A stretch of 64,000 nucleotides of DNA from contig NZ_CP106738.1 of NCBI RefSeq assembly GCF_025639885.1, forward strand, positions 3,596,001-3,660,000. Direction: 5' to 3'. The notes under the pieces were generated by a model. It made no database searches, was not told the DNA's origin, and saw only the letters and a list, made by a program, of their open reading frames with translations. The number at the start of each line of letters is the position of its first letter. Positions within the stretch are counted from its first letter, which is position 1. Source of the DNA: Roseovarius pelagicus. GTDB taxonomy: Bacteria > Pseudomonadota > Alphaproteobacteria > Rhodobacterales > Rhodobacteraceae. Below, piece by piece: positions 1-8,540 of the stretch. The position numbers were made by a program, and so were the translations under genes.

Positions 1-932
1 ATGTTCTGACTCAGGGTCAGGTGATCCTGATCCTCGGCGGCCTTGGCCGCGTTGTCCTGATCGTCATCGTCGACCATGCGGTTAATGTTCAGGCTCTCGG
101 CCCATGACATGATCGTTTCGAACCGGTGGATGATGAAACTGTCACGCCGGTTGGCCTGATCGCGGTCTTCGCGACGTGCGTCCTTGCGGCTGGGGATCCC
201 GACAGCAGGTTGCGGGGCTGCGGTGTCGTCCGGGGCGGCCCCGGCGACATTGCTGCTGGCACGTAGGCGCAGCCAGATCGGCACAGGTTCATAGGTTCGG
301 TATCCGCGCGGGGCGGGGCAATTCAGGCACGCATCATCGGCAACATTACCGTTGATCTGATCAAGGATCAGCCGCTCGACACCGGCCTCGCAGCGCGGCA
401 GGCCTGTACGGGCGCGAGTCGTGACGATGTGATTGCACAGTGCGGCATATGGCTTTCTCAGGCCGGGGCAGGCGGCGTAGGCACGGTCCGACGCGATGGC
501 GATGGCGGCTATTTCAGCCCGATCCCTAGCGAGCGCGTCGGTTTGCGGAGAGGGCAGCTCAACGCTGGCAGCAAGGGCTGCCAACCACAGATAGGCCGCG
601 CGGTTCAGATCGTTGGTGTCAAAAACATCAATCACCGACGGCAGACGCAGCCGATCACCGTCAAAATCGGCGACATGCAGCATCTCGCGCGGCGTACCGA
701 TCCGGCGCAGACGGTCGGGGCGATGGTCGGATGTGGCGGCTGGCGCCGGCAGGATTTCTGTCCCCGCCGGGCCGCCGAGCGCGCGATAGAGCGTGGCGAT
801 ACTGGGCCGCATCGCCGCGAAACTGGCGGCCCGCTCGGCAGCGCCGTCGGCGCGTCCCGCACGGGTCGCCATATCATGCCAAAGGTTGCCGATGGTTTCT
901 TCCGGCTCCATCAGGTCGAGCAGGTGTATCAT
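1..932 (-). CDS. norD: Nitric oxide reductase activation protein NorD, N-terminal part (cut by window edge)
   Basis: The frame stays open from the ATG at 932, four bases after the norQ stop, to the left window edge, giving about 310 codons. NorD proteins are roughly 600 residues, so about half is present. The visible part is the poorly conserved N-terminal region and includes a CLNCP Cys pair. The von Willebrand A domain with its metal site, expected at the C-terminus, lies outside the window. NorD works with the NorQ ATPase in assembling or activating the cytochrome c nitric oxide reductase. The call rests mainly on position as last gene of a norCBQD operon; the sequence itself is only weakly diagnostic. 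Confidence 0.85.
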   Translation of the reverse strand, partial: MIHLLDLMEPEETIGNLWHDMATRAGRADGAAERAASFAAMRPSIATLYRALGGPAGTEILPAPAATSDHRPDRLRRIGTPREMLHVADFDGDRLRLPSVIDVFDTNDLNRAAYLWLAALAASVELPSPQTDALARDRAEIAAIAIASDRAYAACPGLRKPYAALCNHIVTTRARTGLPRCEAGVERLILDQINGNVADDACLNCPAPRGYRTYEPVPIWLRLRASSNVAGAAPDDTAAPQPAVGIPSRKDARREDRDQANRRDSFIIHRFETIMSWAESLNINRMVDDDDQDNAAKAAEDQDHLTLSQN

Positions 933-936
933 CGCT

Positions 937-1731
937 TCACCCGTAGACGCTGGCGGCCAGATCGCGCAGCGCCTGCTGGACGTCGGGCTCATCCGATAAC
1001 GGCTCGATGATCGCGGCCTCAATGGCGCGATCCACATGCATACCGTGCGCGATCATGGTGGCGGCATAGATCAACAGACGAGTCGAGACGCCTTCTTCCA
1101 GATCCATGCCTGACAGCCTGCGAATATGGCCCGCAAGACGGACCAGCGCTGCCGATCGGGCCTCGTCCAACCCGCTTTCGGCGGTGACGACAGCGATCTC
1201 CACGCGTGGATCGGGGAAGTCAAAGCCAATCGAGACAAAGCGTTGCCGCGTCGATGGCTTCAGCTTCTTCAGGATGTTCTGATAGCCGGGGTTGTAGCTG
1301 GCCACGAGCATGAAGCTATTGGGTGCGACAAGTTCCTCGCCGGTGCGGTCGATGACCAGCCTGCGACGATCGTCGGTCAGCGGGTGCAGTACGACGGTCA
1401 CATCCTTTCGGGCCTCGACCACCTCGTCGAGGTAGCAAATGCCACCGGTGCGCACGGCCCGTGTCAGAGGACCGTCAACCCACACAGTTTCACCACCTTT
1501 GAGCAGGTAGCGCCCGATCAGGTCGGCCGCAGACAGATCGTCGTGGCAGGCGACCGTGTGCAGGGGCAGGCCGGTGCGGGCGGCCATATGTTCGACAAAG
1601 CGGGTTTTACCGCAGCCGGTCGGCCCCTTCAGAAGAAGGGGCAAACCGTTGGCATGGGCCGTCTCGAATACATCGCATTCATCTGCGACAGGGGCGTAGA
1701 ACGGCAGTTCGGGTTTCGACGCGATGTTCAT
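937..1731 (-). CDS. norQ: MoxR-type AAA+ ATPase NorQ
   Basis: This 264-residue AAA+ ATPase of the MoxR family is needed for maturation of nitric oxide reductase, probably for inserting its non-heme iron; that role is family knowledge. A Walker A motif GPTGCGKTR is at residues 36-44 and a Walker B segment ICYLDEV at about 98-104. Length matches NorQ/NirQ. It begins three bases after the norB stop and is followed four bases later by norD, so the genes are probably co-translated. The highly similar CbbQ is ruled out by the nor context. Confidence 0.95.
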   Translation of the reverse strand: MNIASKPELPFYAPVADECDVFETAHANGLPLLLKGPTGCGKTRFVEHMAARTGLPLHTVACHDDLSAADLIGRYLLKGGETVWVDGPLTRAVRTGGICYLDEVVEARKDVTVVLHPLTDDRRRLVIDRTGEELVAPNSFMLVASYNPGYQNILKKLKPSTRQRFVSIGFDFPDPRVEIAVVTAESGLDEARSAALVRLAGHIRRLSGMDLEEGVSTRLLIYAATMIAHGMHVDRAIEAAIIEPLSDEPDVQQALRDLAASVYG

Positions 1732-1734
1732 GGC

Positions 1735-3078
1735 TTACTCTCCGGGTACGGTTGCGGAGCCGGGCTTGATCACCTCGCGGCGCACCACCAGCATGGAGTA
1801 GATGAACAGGAGTGCCCCGAGCACCACGGCGATACCTGAGCCGAAGCGCATCATGTAGAAGAGGCCAAGCTGGTCCTGCACGTCCATGTAGTAGTCGCCT
1901 ACGATCCGCTGCATGTGTGTCTGGATCGTCCCGGCAAAGGTCAGCGTAAAGGTCATGAAGGCCATGCCGCCTGTCATCAGCCAGAAGGACACCATATTCA
2001 GCACCTGATTATAGGGATCACGTCCGCGCAGGATCGGCATCGCGTAGGTGAACATCGCCAAGTTAAGTGCCACATAGGCGCCATAGAACGACAGGTGCCC
2101 GTGGGCGGCGGTGATTTGCGTGCCGTGGGTATAGTAGTTTACCCCGTGGAACGTGTGCAGGAAGCCCCAGACGCCCGCGCCGAAGAAGGCGACGGTGGAC
2201 GCGCCCAGTGACCAGAGCAACGCGGCCTTGTTCGGGTGGTTCTTGCGGCCTTTCCACACCATGATGAAGGAAAAGGACATCATCGCAAAGAATGGCACCA
2301 CTTCGAACGCTGAGAAGATAGAGCCGAGCCACTGCCAGTACCCCGGCAAGCCGATCCAGTAAAAATGGTGCCCGGTTCCGAGAATGCCGGAAAAGAGCGC
2401 CGTGGCAACGATGACATAGAGCCATTTCTCGATCACTTCGCGGTCAACACCTGTAAGCTTGAGCATGAGGAAGCCAAGGATCGCGGCCATCACCAGTTCC
2501 CACGTCGCTTCGACCCAGAGGTGAACGACGAACCACCAGTACATTTTATCAAGGCTCAGGTTGTCGGGGTTGATGAAGGCAAAGACCCAGAGCAGGCAAA
2601 GCAGCCATAGCCCCATTAGCAGGATGTTGGTGATTGCTGTCTTGCGCCCGGCCAGAAAGGTCAGCGAGACGTTGACGAGAAAGATCACGGCGGCGACGAG
2701 AATGCCGAACTTGACCCAAAGTGGCTGTTCGAGGAATTCGCGCCCTCCGTGGATACCCACAAGGTAAGAGCCGACGGCGCCGAGCGTGCCGACCACGAGG
2801 ATGATCAGCTGGAGATAGGCCAGCTTGACCGAGAAAATCTCGCGTTCGGACTCCTCTGGTACCAGATAATAGGCAGCACCAAAGAAGCCCAGCAACAGCC
2901 AGACGATCAGCGCATTGGTGTGGATCATGCGCACGACGTTAAACGGCAACAGCTCTGACAATGTGTTGGGCGATACATAGATCCACCCGGCCAGCAGCCC
3001 GCCGAGAACCTGAATGGCAAAGAGCCCCATGGCGACGAGAAAATAGGCGTAGGCCACTTTCTGTGATTGATATTTCAT
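1735..3078 (-). CDS. norB: Nitric oxide reductase large subunit NorB (cNOR)
   Basis: This is the catalytic membrane subunit that reduces two NO to N2O with electrons from NorC. It has 447 residues and about twelve hydrophobic helices, the usual size for the short cNOR type that takes electrons from cytochrome c. Visible candidate ligands are His53 (heme b), His186 with Glu190 and Glu194, the His237-His238 pair (FeB), and the HGH at 326-328 (hemes b and b3). Glutamates replacing the oxidase tyrosine/copper site distinguish it from oxygen reductases. There is no N-terminal extension of the quinol-oxidising qNOR type. It starts 14 bases after norC. Confidence 0.97.
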   Translation of the reverse strand: MKYQSQKVAYAYFLVAMGLFAIQVLGGLLAGWIYVSPNTLSELLPFNVVRMIHTNALIVWLLLGFFGAAYYLVPEESEREIFSVKLAYLQLIILVVGTLGAVGSYLVGIHGGREFLEQPLWVKFGILVAAVIFLVNVSLTFLAGRKTAITNILLMGLWLLCLLWVFAFINPDNLSLDKMYWWFVVHLWVEATWELVMAAILGFLMLKLTGVDREVIEKWLYVIVATALFSGILGTGHHFYWIGLPGYWQWLGSIFSAFEVVPFFAMMSFSFIMVWKGRKNHPNKAALLWSLGASTVAFFGAGVWGFLHTFHGVNYYTHGTQITAAHGHLSFYGAYVALNLAMFTYAMPILRGRDPYNQVLNMVSFWLMTGGMAFMTFTLTFAGTIQTHMQRIVGDYYMDVQDQLGLFYMMRFGSGIAVVLGALLFIYSMLVVRREVIKPGSATVPGE

Positions 3079-3092
3079 CTGATTGTTCTCCC

Positions 3093-3545
3093 TCAGCCCG
3101 CGTCGTTGGGCGGCCAGTTCTGGGTGTCGGTCTGATCAGCCCAGCGAAGGAATTCGGCCAGCGCCTTCATCTCTTCTTCGGTGATCTCGAAAAATGGCAT
3201 CTGGCGTCTGCCTTCAATGCCCGAAGGCTGTGCCTGCATCCATCCGTCGAGCATCTCGAAAGCGCCCTCCGGATCATCCAGAACCCCCCAGCGGGTCATG
3301 ACATTGCCGACTTCGGGGGCGAAATAGGCCCCTTCACCGTGCAAGGTGTGGCAGTTGATGCACGAATGCCGTTCCCATACGTGTTTGCCGAGTATGACCT
3401 CTTCGGTCAGGGGCATACCGGCTGTGGATGTGTTGACGATATAGTGGTGGCTCTGAATCGTTAGGGCGATGAACACGACGACGAAGAAGATGGATCCTCC
3501 GTAGAACACGTTCCTGGCCCGCGATTTGGTAAGTAATTCTGACAT
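3093..3545 (-). CDS. norC: Nitric oxide reductase small subunit NorC (cytochrome c)
   Basis: This membrane-anchored monoheme cytochrome c delivers electrons to NorB. The chosen ATG at 3545 gives 150 residues beginning MSELLTKSRARN; an upstream in-frame start at 3638 would add a non-conserved extension and run through the regulatory box at 3608-3621. One transmembrane anchor lies at about residues 14-31. The heme site CINCH is at 62-66 and the likely axial Met is Met116 in RQMPFF. It is the first gene of the norCBQD operon. Confidence 0.96.
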   Translation of the reverse strand: MSELLTKSRARNVFYGGSIFFVVVFIALTIQSHHYIVNTSTAGMPLTEEVILGKHVWERHSCINCHTLHGEGAYFAPEVGNVMTRWGVLDDPEGAFEMLDGWMQAQPSGIEGRRQMPFFEITEEEMKALAEFLRWADQTDTQNWPPNDAG

Positions 3546-3607
3546 GTCGCGGTCCCGACAAATTGTTGCGGATGCACACTGCCTATCGGTCGCCTCACCA
3601 GAGAATG

Positions 3608-3621
3608 TTGCGCAAGCGCAA
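3608..3621. promoter_or_regulatory. NnrR/FNR-family binding box between norC and the CPGC mini-protein
   Basis: The 14-bp sequence TTGCGCAAGCGCAA is a perfect palindrome of the form TTGCG-N4-CGCAA. It sits 63 bp upstream of the norC start on one side and 51 bp upstream of the mini-protein start at 3672 on the other. TTG-N8-CAA palindromes are the known recognition pattern of Crp/Fnr regulators, and C/G at the inner positions is typical of NnrR-type NO sensors. A gene for such a regulator lies 270 bp away. Confidence 0.75.
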
Positions 3622-3671
3622 AGAAGCCGCAGAAACATCGCAGCAAGATGGCTCTGTGCAAGGAGATCATC

Positions 3672-3893
3672 ATGCGACGTCCCGATTTCGACGATCCGGA
3701 TTTGCCGCTGTCAGTGCTGTTCGCAGAATGGCCAGAGGCAATCGCCCCATTTCTGGAACGCCGGATGCTGTGTCCGGGCTGCCCGATTGCGCCGTTTCAC
3801 GCGATTACGGATGCCTGTGTGGAATATGATCTGGACGAGGATGAGTTTCGCGAAGAACTGAGAGCCGCGATAAGCGCCGCGAAAGCGTCCTAG
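3672..3893 (+). CDS. Small DUF1858-like protein with CPGC redox motif
   Basis: A 73-residue acidic protein that starts at the ATG at 3672, with AAGGAG (from about 3659) as a good ribosome-binding site. It contains LCPGCPIAPFHA, resembling the redox-disulfide mini-domain (DUF1858 type) often found beside hybrid-cluster proteins and nitrogen-oxide metabolism genes. No signal peptide or membrane segment is seen, so it should be cytoplasmic. It is divergent from norC across the NnrR-type box, suggesting co-regulation with NO reduction. Its 3' end overlaps the 3' end of the convergent regulator gene by four bases. The molecular function is unknown. Confidence 0.75.
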   Translation: MRRPDFDDPDLPLSVLFAEWPEAIAPFLERRMLCPGCPIAPFHAITDACVEYDLDEDEFREELRAAISAAKAS

Positions 3894-4639
3894 CCTTGCG
3901 CGTCGCTGATCAGGACAAGCCTGTGCGGGTCGGTGACGACGATGTGCTTGCGCGTTGACCGCACGATCCCGTCCTTTTCCCACGCAGACAGCAGACGACT
4001 GACCGTGTGCAGCGTTGTTCCGGTCATGTCTGAAATGTTTTGCCGGGTAATCGGAAAGGCGATCTCGATCCCCTGATCCGTCTTTCGTCCGCTTTGGTTC
4101 ACCATCCTTAGGACTGCGGCGGCAACCCGTTTTTCGACGGCCTGCGTCGCCATCTCGGTCAGGGTGTCCTGAATTTGGCCAAGACGCTGGCCGACAGTCT
4201 TGAAGCTTTCGCTCGCAAAGCCTTGATACTTTGCGGTGAACTCTGGCCACAAGCGAGCGGGCCAAGACAGGGCGATCGATTCTGCCGCAGCGATGGCGGT
4301 GGCGGGATAGGTGTCACGCTGTAGCGCGGGTGCAATACCGAACAACTGCCCCGGAGAGATATGCAGCACGATGATCTGATCGCCGCCCGGTGTCGTGCGC
4401 ACCACGCGAAGGTAGCCGTCCAGCAGCAGGAAAAAGTGATCGGCTGCAAAGCCCTCACTGAAAATGGCAGTCCCTTCGTCGAACCGACGCGGCGTTGCCA
4501 GACCGAGGATTTCGCGAATCTGCGTCCGCTCCAGCAGGCTGAAGGGGGGCAGGCCGGTCAGAAGGCTTTCGTCTAGCTTGGGCACGAATATCTCGGAAGT
4601 TTGTTTCAGAGCAATGTTTCGAGGCGGGGCATACCTCAT
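3890..4639 (-). CDS. Crp/Fnr-family regulator, NnrR/DnrD-like
   Basis: The protein has an N-terminal cyclic-nucleotide-type sensor domain ([36 protein letters not shown]) and a C-terminal winged helix with recognition segment [24 protein letters not shown]. The FNR iron-sulfur cysteine cluster is absent, which fits the NnrR/DNR class of heme-based NO sensors; that sensing mode is family inference. The start is uncertain: ATG at 4639 gives 249 residues, GTG at 4585 is also plausible and would free a regulatory site at 4601-4614, and an in-frame TTG occurs at 4693. It is divergent from pseudoazurin and probably controls the neighbouring nor genes. Confidence 0.85.
   Translation of the reverse strand: MRYAPPRNIALKQTSEIFVPKLDESLLTGLPPFSLLERTQIREILGLATPRRFDEGTAIFSEGFAADHFFLLLDGYLRVVRTTPGGDQIIVLHISPGQLFGIAPALQRDTYPATAIAAAESIALSWPARLWPEFTAKYQGFASESFKTVGQRLGQIQDTLTEMATQAVEKRVAAAVLRMVNQSGRKTDQGIEIAFPITRQNISDMTGTTLHTVSRLLSAWEKDGIVRSTRKHIVVTDPHRLVLISDAQG
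4601..4614. promoter_or_regulatory. Candidate imperfect NnrR/FNR box upstream of pseudoazurin
   Basis: TTGTTTCAGAGCAA keeps the outer TTG-N8-CAA of Crp/Fnr sites but only part of the inner symmetry. It lies 72 bp upstream of the pseudoazurin ATG, a distance that could place it near -41 of a promoter. It overlaps the start region of the regulator gene, so it is real only if that protein begins downstream (for example at GTG 4585). Confidence 0.35.
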
Positions 4640-4685
4640 ATCAGCGTCAGACGAAACAGTTGGATCACTAAGAAAGGATGCTCCA

Positions 4686-5114
4686 ATGCTCAAGACAATG
4701 ATGATGACCGCCGCCCTCGCTCTGATCGCAGTGACTGCGAATGCCGAGACTTATGAGGTTCATATGAAGAACCGCGGAGATGCGGGTGTAATGGTATTCG
4801 AACCAGCATTTGTAAAAGCGCAGCCCGGCGATGTGATCCGGTTCCTCCCCACAGACAAGGGGCACAACGTCGAGAGCATTGATGGGATGCTTCCCGAGGG
4901 GGTCGAATCCTTCAAGACCAAGTTCAACAAGGAATTTGATCTGACTGTCGAAAAGGAAGGTGTCTACGGCATCAAATGCACACCGCACTACGCCATGGGC
5001 ATGGTTGCTCTGATTCAGGTGGGTGAGGCTGCCAATCTGGATGAAGCGGCGGCCGTAAAGCAGAAGGGCAAAGCCAAGTCGCGCATGTCGGACCTGTTTG
5101 AACAGGTTGAGTGA
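4686..5114 (+). CDS. Pseudoazurin (periplasmic type 1 copper protein)
   Basis: This small blue copper protein shuttles electrons in the periplasm to denitrification enzymes such as nitrite or nitrous oxide reductase. The precursor has 142 residues with a signal peptide cleaved after Ala20 (ANA/ETYE). The copper ligands are all present: His60, Cys98, His101 and Met106, which correspond to His40, Cys78, His81 and Met86 of mature pseudoazurin. AAAGGA precedes the ATG at a good distance. An in-frame upstream extension lacks a signal peptide and is rejected. It lies between the regulator and the NnrS-like gene. Confidence 0.95.
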   Translation: MLKTMMMTAALALIAVTANAETYEVHMKNRGDAGVMVFEPAFVKAQPGDVIRFLPTDKGHNVESIDGMLPEGVESFKTKFNKEFDLTVEKEGVYGIKCTPHYAMGMVALIQVGEAANLDEAAAVKQKGKAKSRMSDLFEQVE

Positions 5115-5193
5115 CGTACCGTCCCACGTCGCGTGACCTTTTGGGGCGGTGCCAATGGCGCCGCCCCAGCGCGTTCAAATCTGGAGATTCGAC

Positions 5194-6390
5194 ATGTCTG
5201 CCCGTACCAAGTATTCTGGCCCCGCCCTGTTTTCTTATGGCTTTAGGCCATTTTTCCTGTCTGCGACGTTATTCGCCCTGCTTGTTGTGCCGGTATGGTG
5301 GTTGGTGTGGCGGGGGGATGTCGTGCTTAGCAGTACATTTTCGCCGACGGACTGGCATATCCACGAGATGGTTTTCGGGTATGGCGCGGCTGTCATCGCC
5401 GGGTTCCTGTTTACAGCAGTGCCAAACTGGACGGGCCGCTTGCCTGCGCAAGGCTGGCCGTTGGCTGCGCTGTTGGCGATATGGATCGCCGGGCGGCTTG
5501 CCTTGGCCGGGGCAACAGGCCTTGGCCCAATCGGAGTGGCCGCCATTGATCAACTGTTTCTGGTGGCCGTGGCGGGGATGATCGCCCGCGAAATCATCGC
5601 AGGCAAGAACTGGCGCAACCTCAAGGTATTGATCCCGGTGACATTACTGTGGTTAGCCAATCTGGCATTTCATATAGAGGCGATGATGCAGGGCGGCGCA
5701 GATGTCAGTCGCCGCGCGGGCATCGCGCTGCTGATCTTTCTTATCATGCTGATTGGCGGACGCGTCGTCCCCAGCTTCACGCGCAACTGGTTGGTGAAGC
5801 GTGGCGCCACAGCCCTGCCGGTTCCGTTTAACCGGTTCGACGGGCTGACATTGCTGGTCAGTGTTCTGGCGTTGTTGATTTGGGTCGCCGCGCCGTTCAG
5901 CATCGTGAATGCAGCATCCGCATCGGCGGCTGCCGGTGTCCAAGTCATACGATTGCTACGCTGGCAGGGGATGGCAACATGGCGTTCGCCGCTGTTGGTG
6001 ATGTTGCATGTGGCATATCTTTTGATACCCGCCGGGTTCCTCGGGATTGCTGGGGGCGCGCTGGGCATCGTATCGCCAGCGGTCGGCGCGCATCTGTTCG
6101 GCATCGGGGCCGTCGGCGGGATGACCGTCGCGGTGATGATGCGGGCGACGTTGGGCCATACGGGGCGCGATCTGGTCGCCGGGCCAATGCTGACAATCGC
6201 CTTTGCGCTGCTGATGGTATCAGCGGTTTTGCGGGCCGCAGATGGCACTGCTCTTTTGTCCGGGGTAAATGGCGTCGGGTTGTCAGCGGTATGCTGGACA
6301 GCGGCCTTTGCGGTGCTGGTGTTGCGCATCGGTCCGTGGCTTGCGACACCAAATGTTTCGAGGCGCAAGCCATCGGGTGGAGCCCAGTAG
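5194..6390 (+). CDS. nnrS: NnrS family membrane protein
   Basis: A very hydrophobic protein of 398 residues with about twelve predicted helices. The N-terminal YGFRPFFLSA, the HIHEMVFGYGAAVIAGFLFTAVPNW segment in two close parts, GGRVVPSFTRN and RATLGHTGR are characteristic of NnrS. NnrS is a heme- and copper-containing membrane protein whose gene is usually under NnrR control and which protects metabolism from nitric oxide stress. The start at 5194 has GGAG eight bases upstream. It follows pseudoazurin by 79 bases, probably in the same transcript. Confidence 0.93.
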   Translation: MSARTKYSGPALFSYGFRPFFLSATLFALLVVPVWWLVWRGDVVLSSTFSPTDWHIHEMVFGYGAAVIAGFLFTAVPNWTGRLPAQGWPLAALLAIWIAGRLALAGATGLGPIGVAAIDQLFLVAVAGMIAREIIAGKNWRNLKVLIPVTLLWLANLAFHIEAMMQGGADVSRRAGIALLIFLIMLIGGRVVPSFTRNWLVKRGATALPVPFNRFDGLTLLVSVLALLIWVAAPFSIVNAASASAAAGVQVIRLLRWQGMATWRSPLLVMLHVAYLLIPAGFLGIAGGALGIVSPAVGAHLFGIGAVGGMTVAVMMRATLGHTGRDLVAGPMLTIAFALLMVSAVLRAADGTALLSGVNGVGLSAVCWTAAFAVLVLRIGPWLATPNVSRRKPSGGAQ

Positions 6391-6656
6391 CGATGCCAAT
6401 CGCGAGGTTCCGTCGAAAGAGAGGAGCGAACAATCTTAAGTTGCCGGGGAGAACCTGAGGCGTTGGGGCTGCGAAGATACGCTCTGGAGACCCGAACATT
6501 CCGATCTGGTCAGCAGCAGCGCCGATGGTTAGGGCTCTTACCGGGGACAGAATCGGAAACCGGGTCTGTTTTGGGGCAAGTGAATCCGTATGATGGCGGT
6601 TGAAACCTCCGGAAAATCCGCCGATCCATATGTGTCCCGGTGAGAATGGCAAGCAG

Positions 6657-7654
6657 ATGAAATCAGATCCCAAGAGAAACGCACGCCTCAGCGTTGCACC
6701 GATGATGGATTGGACAGACCGGCATTGCCGGGTGCTGCATCGGCTGCTGACGCGTGAGGCGCTACTTTATACCGAAATGGTGACAGCCCCTGCGCTGGTG
6801 CGGGGGGCGCCCTGCATTTGCTGGACCATTCCGCGCGCGAGCAACCTGTAGCGTTGCAATTGGGCGGTTCCAACCCAAGCGAGTTGGCAGTGGCCGCGCG
6901 ATTGGGGCAGGACGCTGGCTATGCCGAGATCAACCTGAATGTCGGATGCCCGTCGGACCGTGTTCAGTCGGGCACATTCGGGGCTGTCTTGATGAAATCA
7001 CCTGCGCTGGTGGCGGAATGCTGTGCTGCGATGATCGAGGCAGTGGATGTGGACGTAACGGTCAAATGCCGGATTGGCGTTGATGATCAGGTGCCCGAAG
7101 ATATTCTGCCGGAATTTATCGCGCAGGTCGGCGCTGTGGGGGTGGAGCGGTTTGCTATTCATGCCCGCATGGCGTGGCTGGACGGGCTGAGCCCAAAGGA
7201 AAACCGCGACATCCCGCCGCTGAACTATCCGCTGGTCCTGCAGATGAAACAGCTCTTTCCGGCGCTGCATTTATCCGTCAACGGCGGGATCAACAGCCTT
7301 GATCAAGCCGCGGCATTTTTGGAAGCCGGGCTGGATGGCGTGATGATCGGCCGGGCCGCCTATCACCAACCCGCAGACATGTTGTGCGCGGCTGACCGGC
7401 GGGTATTCGGCGCAAAAACACCTGATACCACTGCTGAATCTGCCGTGTGCGAAATGCTGCCCTATATTGAGGCGCATATGGCGGCGGGCGGGCGGCTGCA
7501 TCAGGTAACGCGGCATATGCTGGGTCTCTTTGCCGGGCGACCCGGCGCACGGGGATGGCGGCGTGCATTGTCCGAGGGCGTGTCAAAGCCCGGCGCCGGG
7601 CCAGAACTGGTCGAGGCGGCGTTGCAGCACGTGACCGCGTTGCGTGCGGCGTAG
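6657..7654 (+). pseudogene. dusA: tRNA-dihydrouridine synthase DusA, split by a frameshift
   Basis: DusA reduces uridines in the D-loop of tRNA using FMN. The first frame, from ATG 6657, gives [15 protein letters not shown] and runs into [12 protein letters not shown] before a premature stop. The second frame, from about 6808 onward, continues with [41 protein letters not shown] (catalytic Cys in GCPS), IHARMAWLDGLSPKENR and the distal VNGGI and GRAAYHQP phosphate-binding parts. Adding one G to the G6 run at 6802-6807 restores [10 protein letters not shown] and one protein of about 332 residues. It is either a true inactivating deletion, a phase-variable tract, or a homopolymer sequencing error. 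Confidence 0.85.
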
Positions 7655-7715
7655 AATCCCATTGCTGCATGGTCTATTTCCCGGTCTAACGCGGTATAGC
7701 TAGAGGGATTGCCGA

Positions 7716-8540
7716 ATGATGGACATGACGTTGCTGCTAAGCATGGGCGCGATGCTGATGGTCATCGGAGCTTTTGCAGGGGTGTTGGCGGGGCTATTGG
7801 GCGTCGGCGGCGGCATCATTCTGGTGCCTGCGTTCTTTTACGCGTTTCAGACACTTGGGTATGATGGCCCGCAACTGATGCAGATGTGTCTGGCAACCTC
7901 TCTGGCGACGATCATCGTGACATCGGTCCGTTCGGTTCTGAGTCACAACAAGAAAGGCGCGGTGGATTGGGTCATTCTGCGCGGCTGGGCGCCGGGGATC
8001 GTGATCGGCGCAGTTCTGGGCGTCATAGCCGCGGCGGGGCTACGGTCCGGAACGCTACAGGCGATCTTTGGCATTCTGGCGCTGGTTATCGGGCTCTACA
8101 TGGCATTGGGTCGATCCGAATGGCGGGTTGCTGATGCAATGCCGACTGGTGTGCGACGCGCGGGGCTATCGCCTGCGGTGGGGTTCCTGTCGGTTCTGAT
8201 GGGGATTGGCGGTGGCAGCTTTGGTGTGCCGATGATGGCTCTTCATGCCGTGCCGATTCACCGGGCGGTTGCCACGGCGGCGGGCTTTGGCGTGACCATC
8301 GCCGTACCGTCGGTGGCAGGGTTTCTGTTGTTCGACATCGCGCCGGAAAATCGTCCTCCGCTGACCATTGGTGCGGTGAATCTTGCGGCTTTTGCCATCG
8401 TGATCGCAATGACGCTGGTGACAGCCCCGATTGGGGTGAGACTGGCACATGCGATGGACCCAAAGCCGCTGAAACGGGCGTTTGGGATGTTTTTGATACT
8501 GGTCGCCTTGAACATGCTGCGCAAAGCGATGGGATGGTAG
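7716..8540 (+). CDS. TauE/SafE family sulfite/anion exporter
   Basis: An integral membrane protein of 274 residues with eight or nine hydrophobic segments arranged as two repeats. The GLLGVGGGIILVPAFF motif at about residues 27-42 and its counterpart GIGGGSFGVPMMAL in the second half are hallmarks of TauE/SafE (DUF81). Members export sulfite, sulfoacetate or related anions; the substrate here cannot be read from sequence. The downstream gene begins inside the last codons, so the two are translationally coupled. Confidence 0.9.
   Translation: MMDMTLLLSMGAMLMVIGAFAGVLAGLLGVGGGIILVPAFFYAFQTLGYDGPQLMQMCLATSLATIIVTSVRSVLSHNKKGAVDWVILRGWAPGIVIGAVLGVIAAAGLRSGTLQAIFGILALVIGLYMALGRSEWRVADAMPTGVRRAGLSPAVGFLSVLMGIGGGSFGVPMMALHAVPIHRAVATAAGFGVTIAVPSVAGFLLFDIAPENRPPLTIGAVNLAAFAIVIAMTLVTAPIGVRLAHAMDPKPLKRAFGMFLILVALNMLRKAMGW

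Noticed and set aside
429..1010. Open frame on the + strand over norD/norQ
   Set aside because: Antisense to norD, no ribosome-binding site, and Arg/Gly-rich composition typical of a shadow frame in GC-rich DNA.
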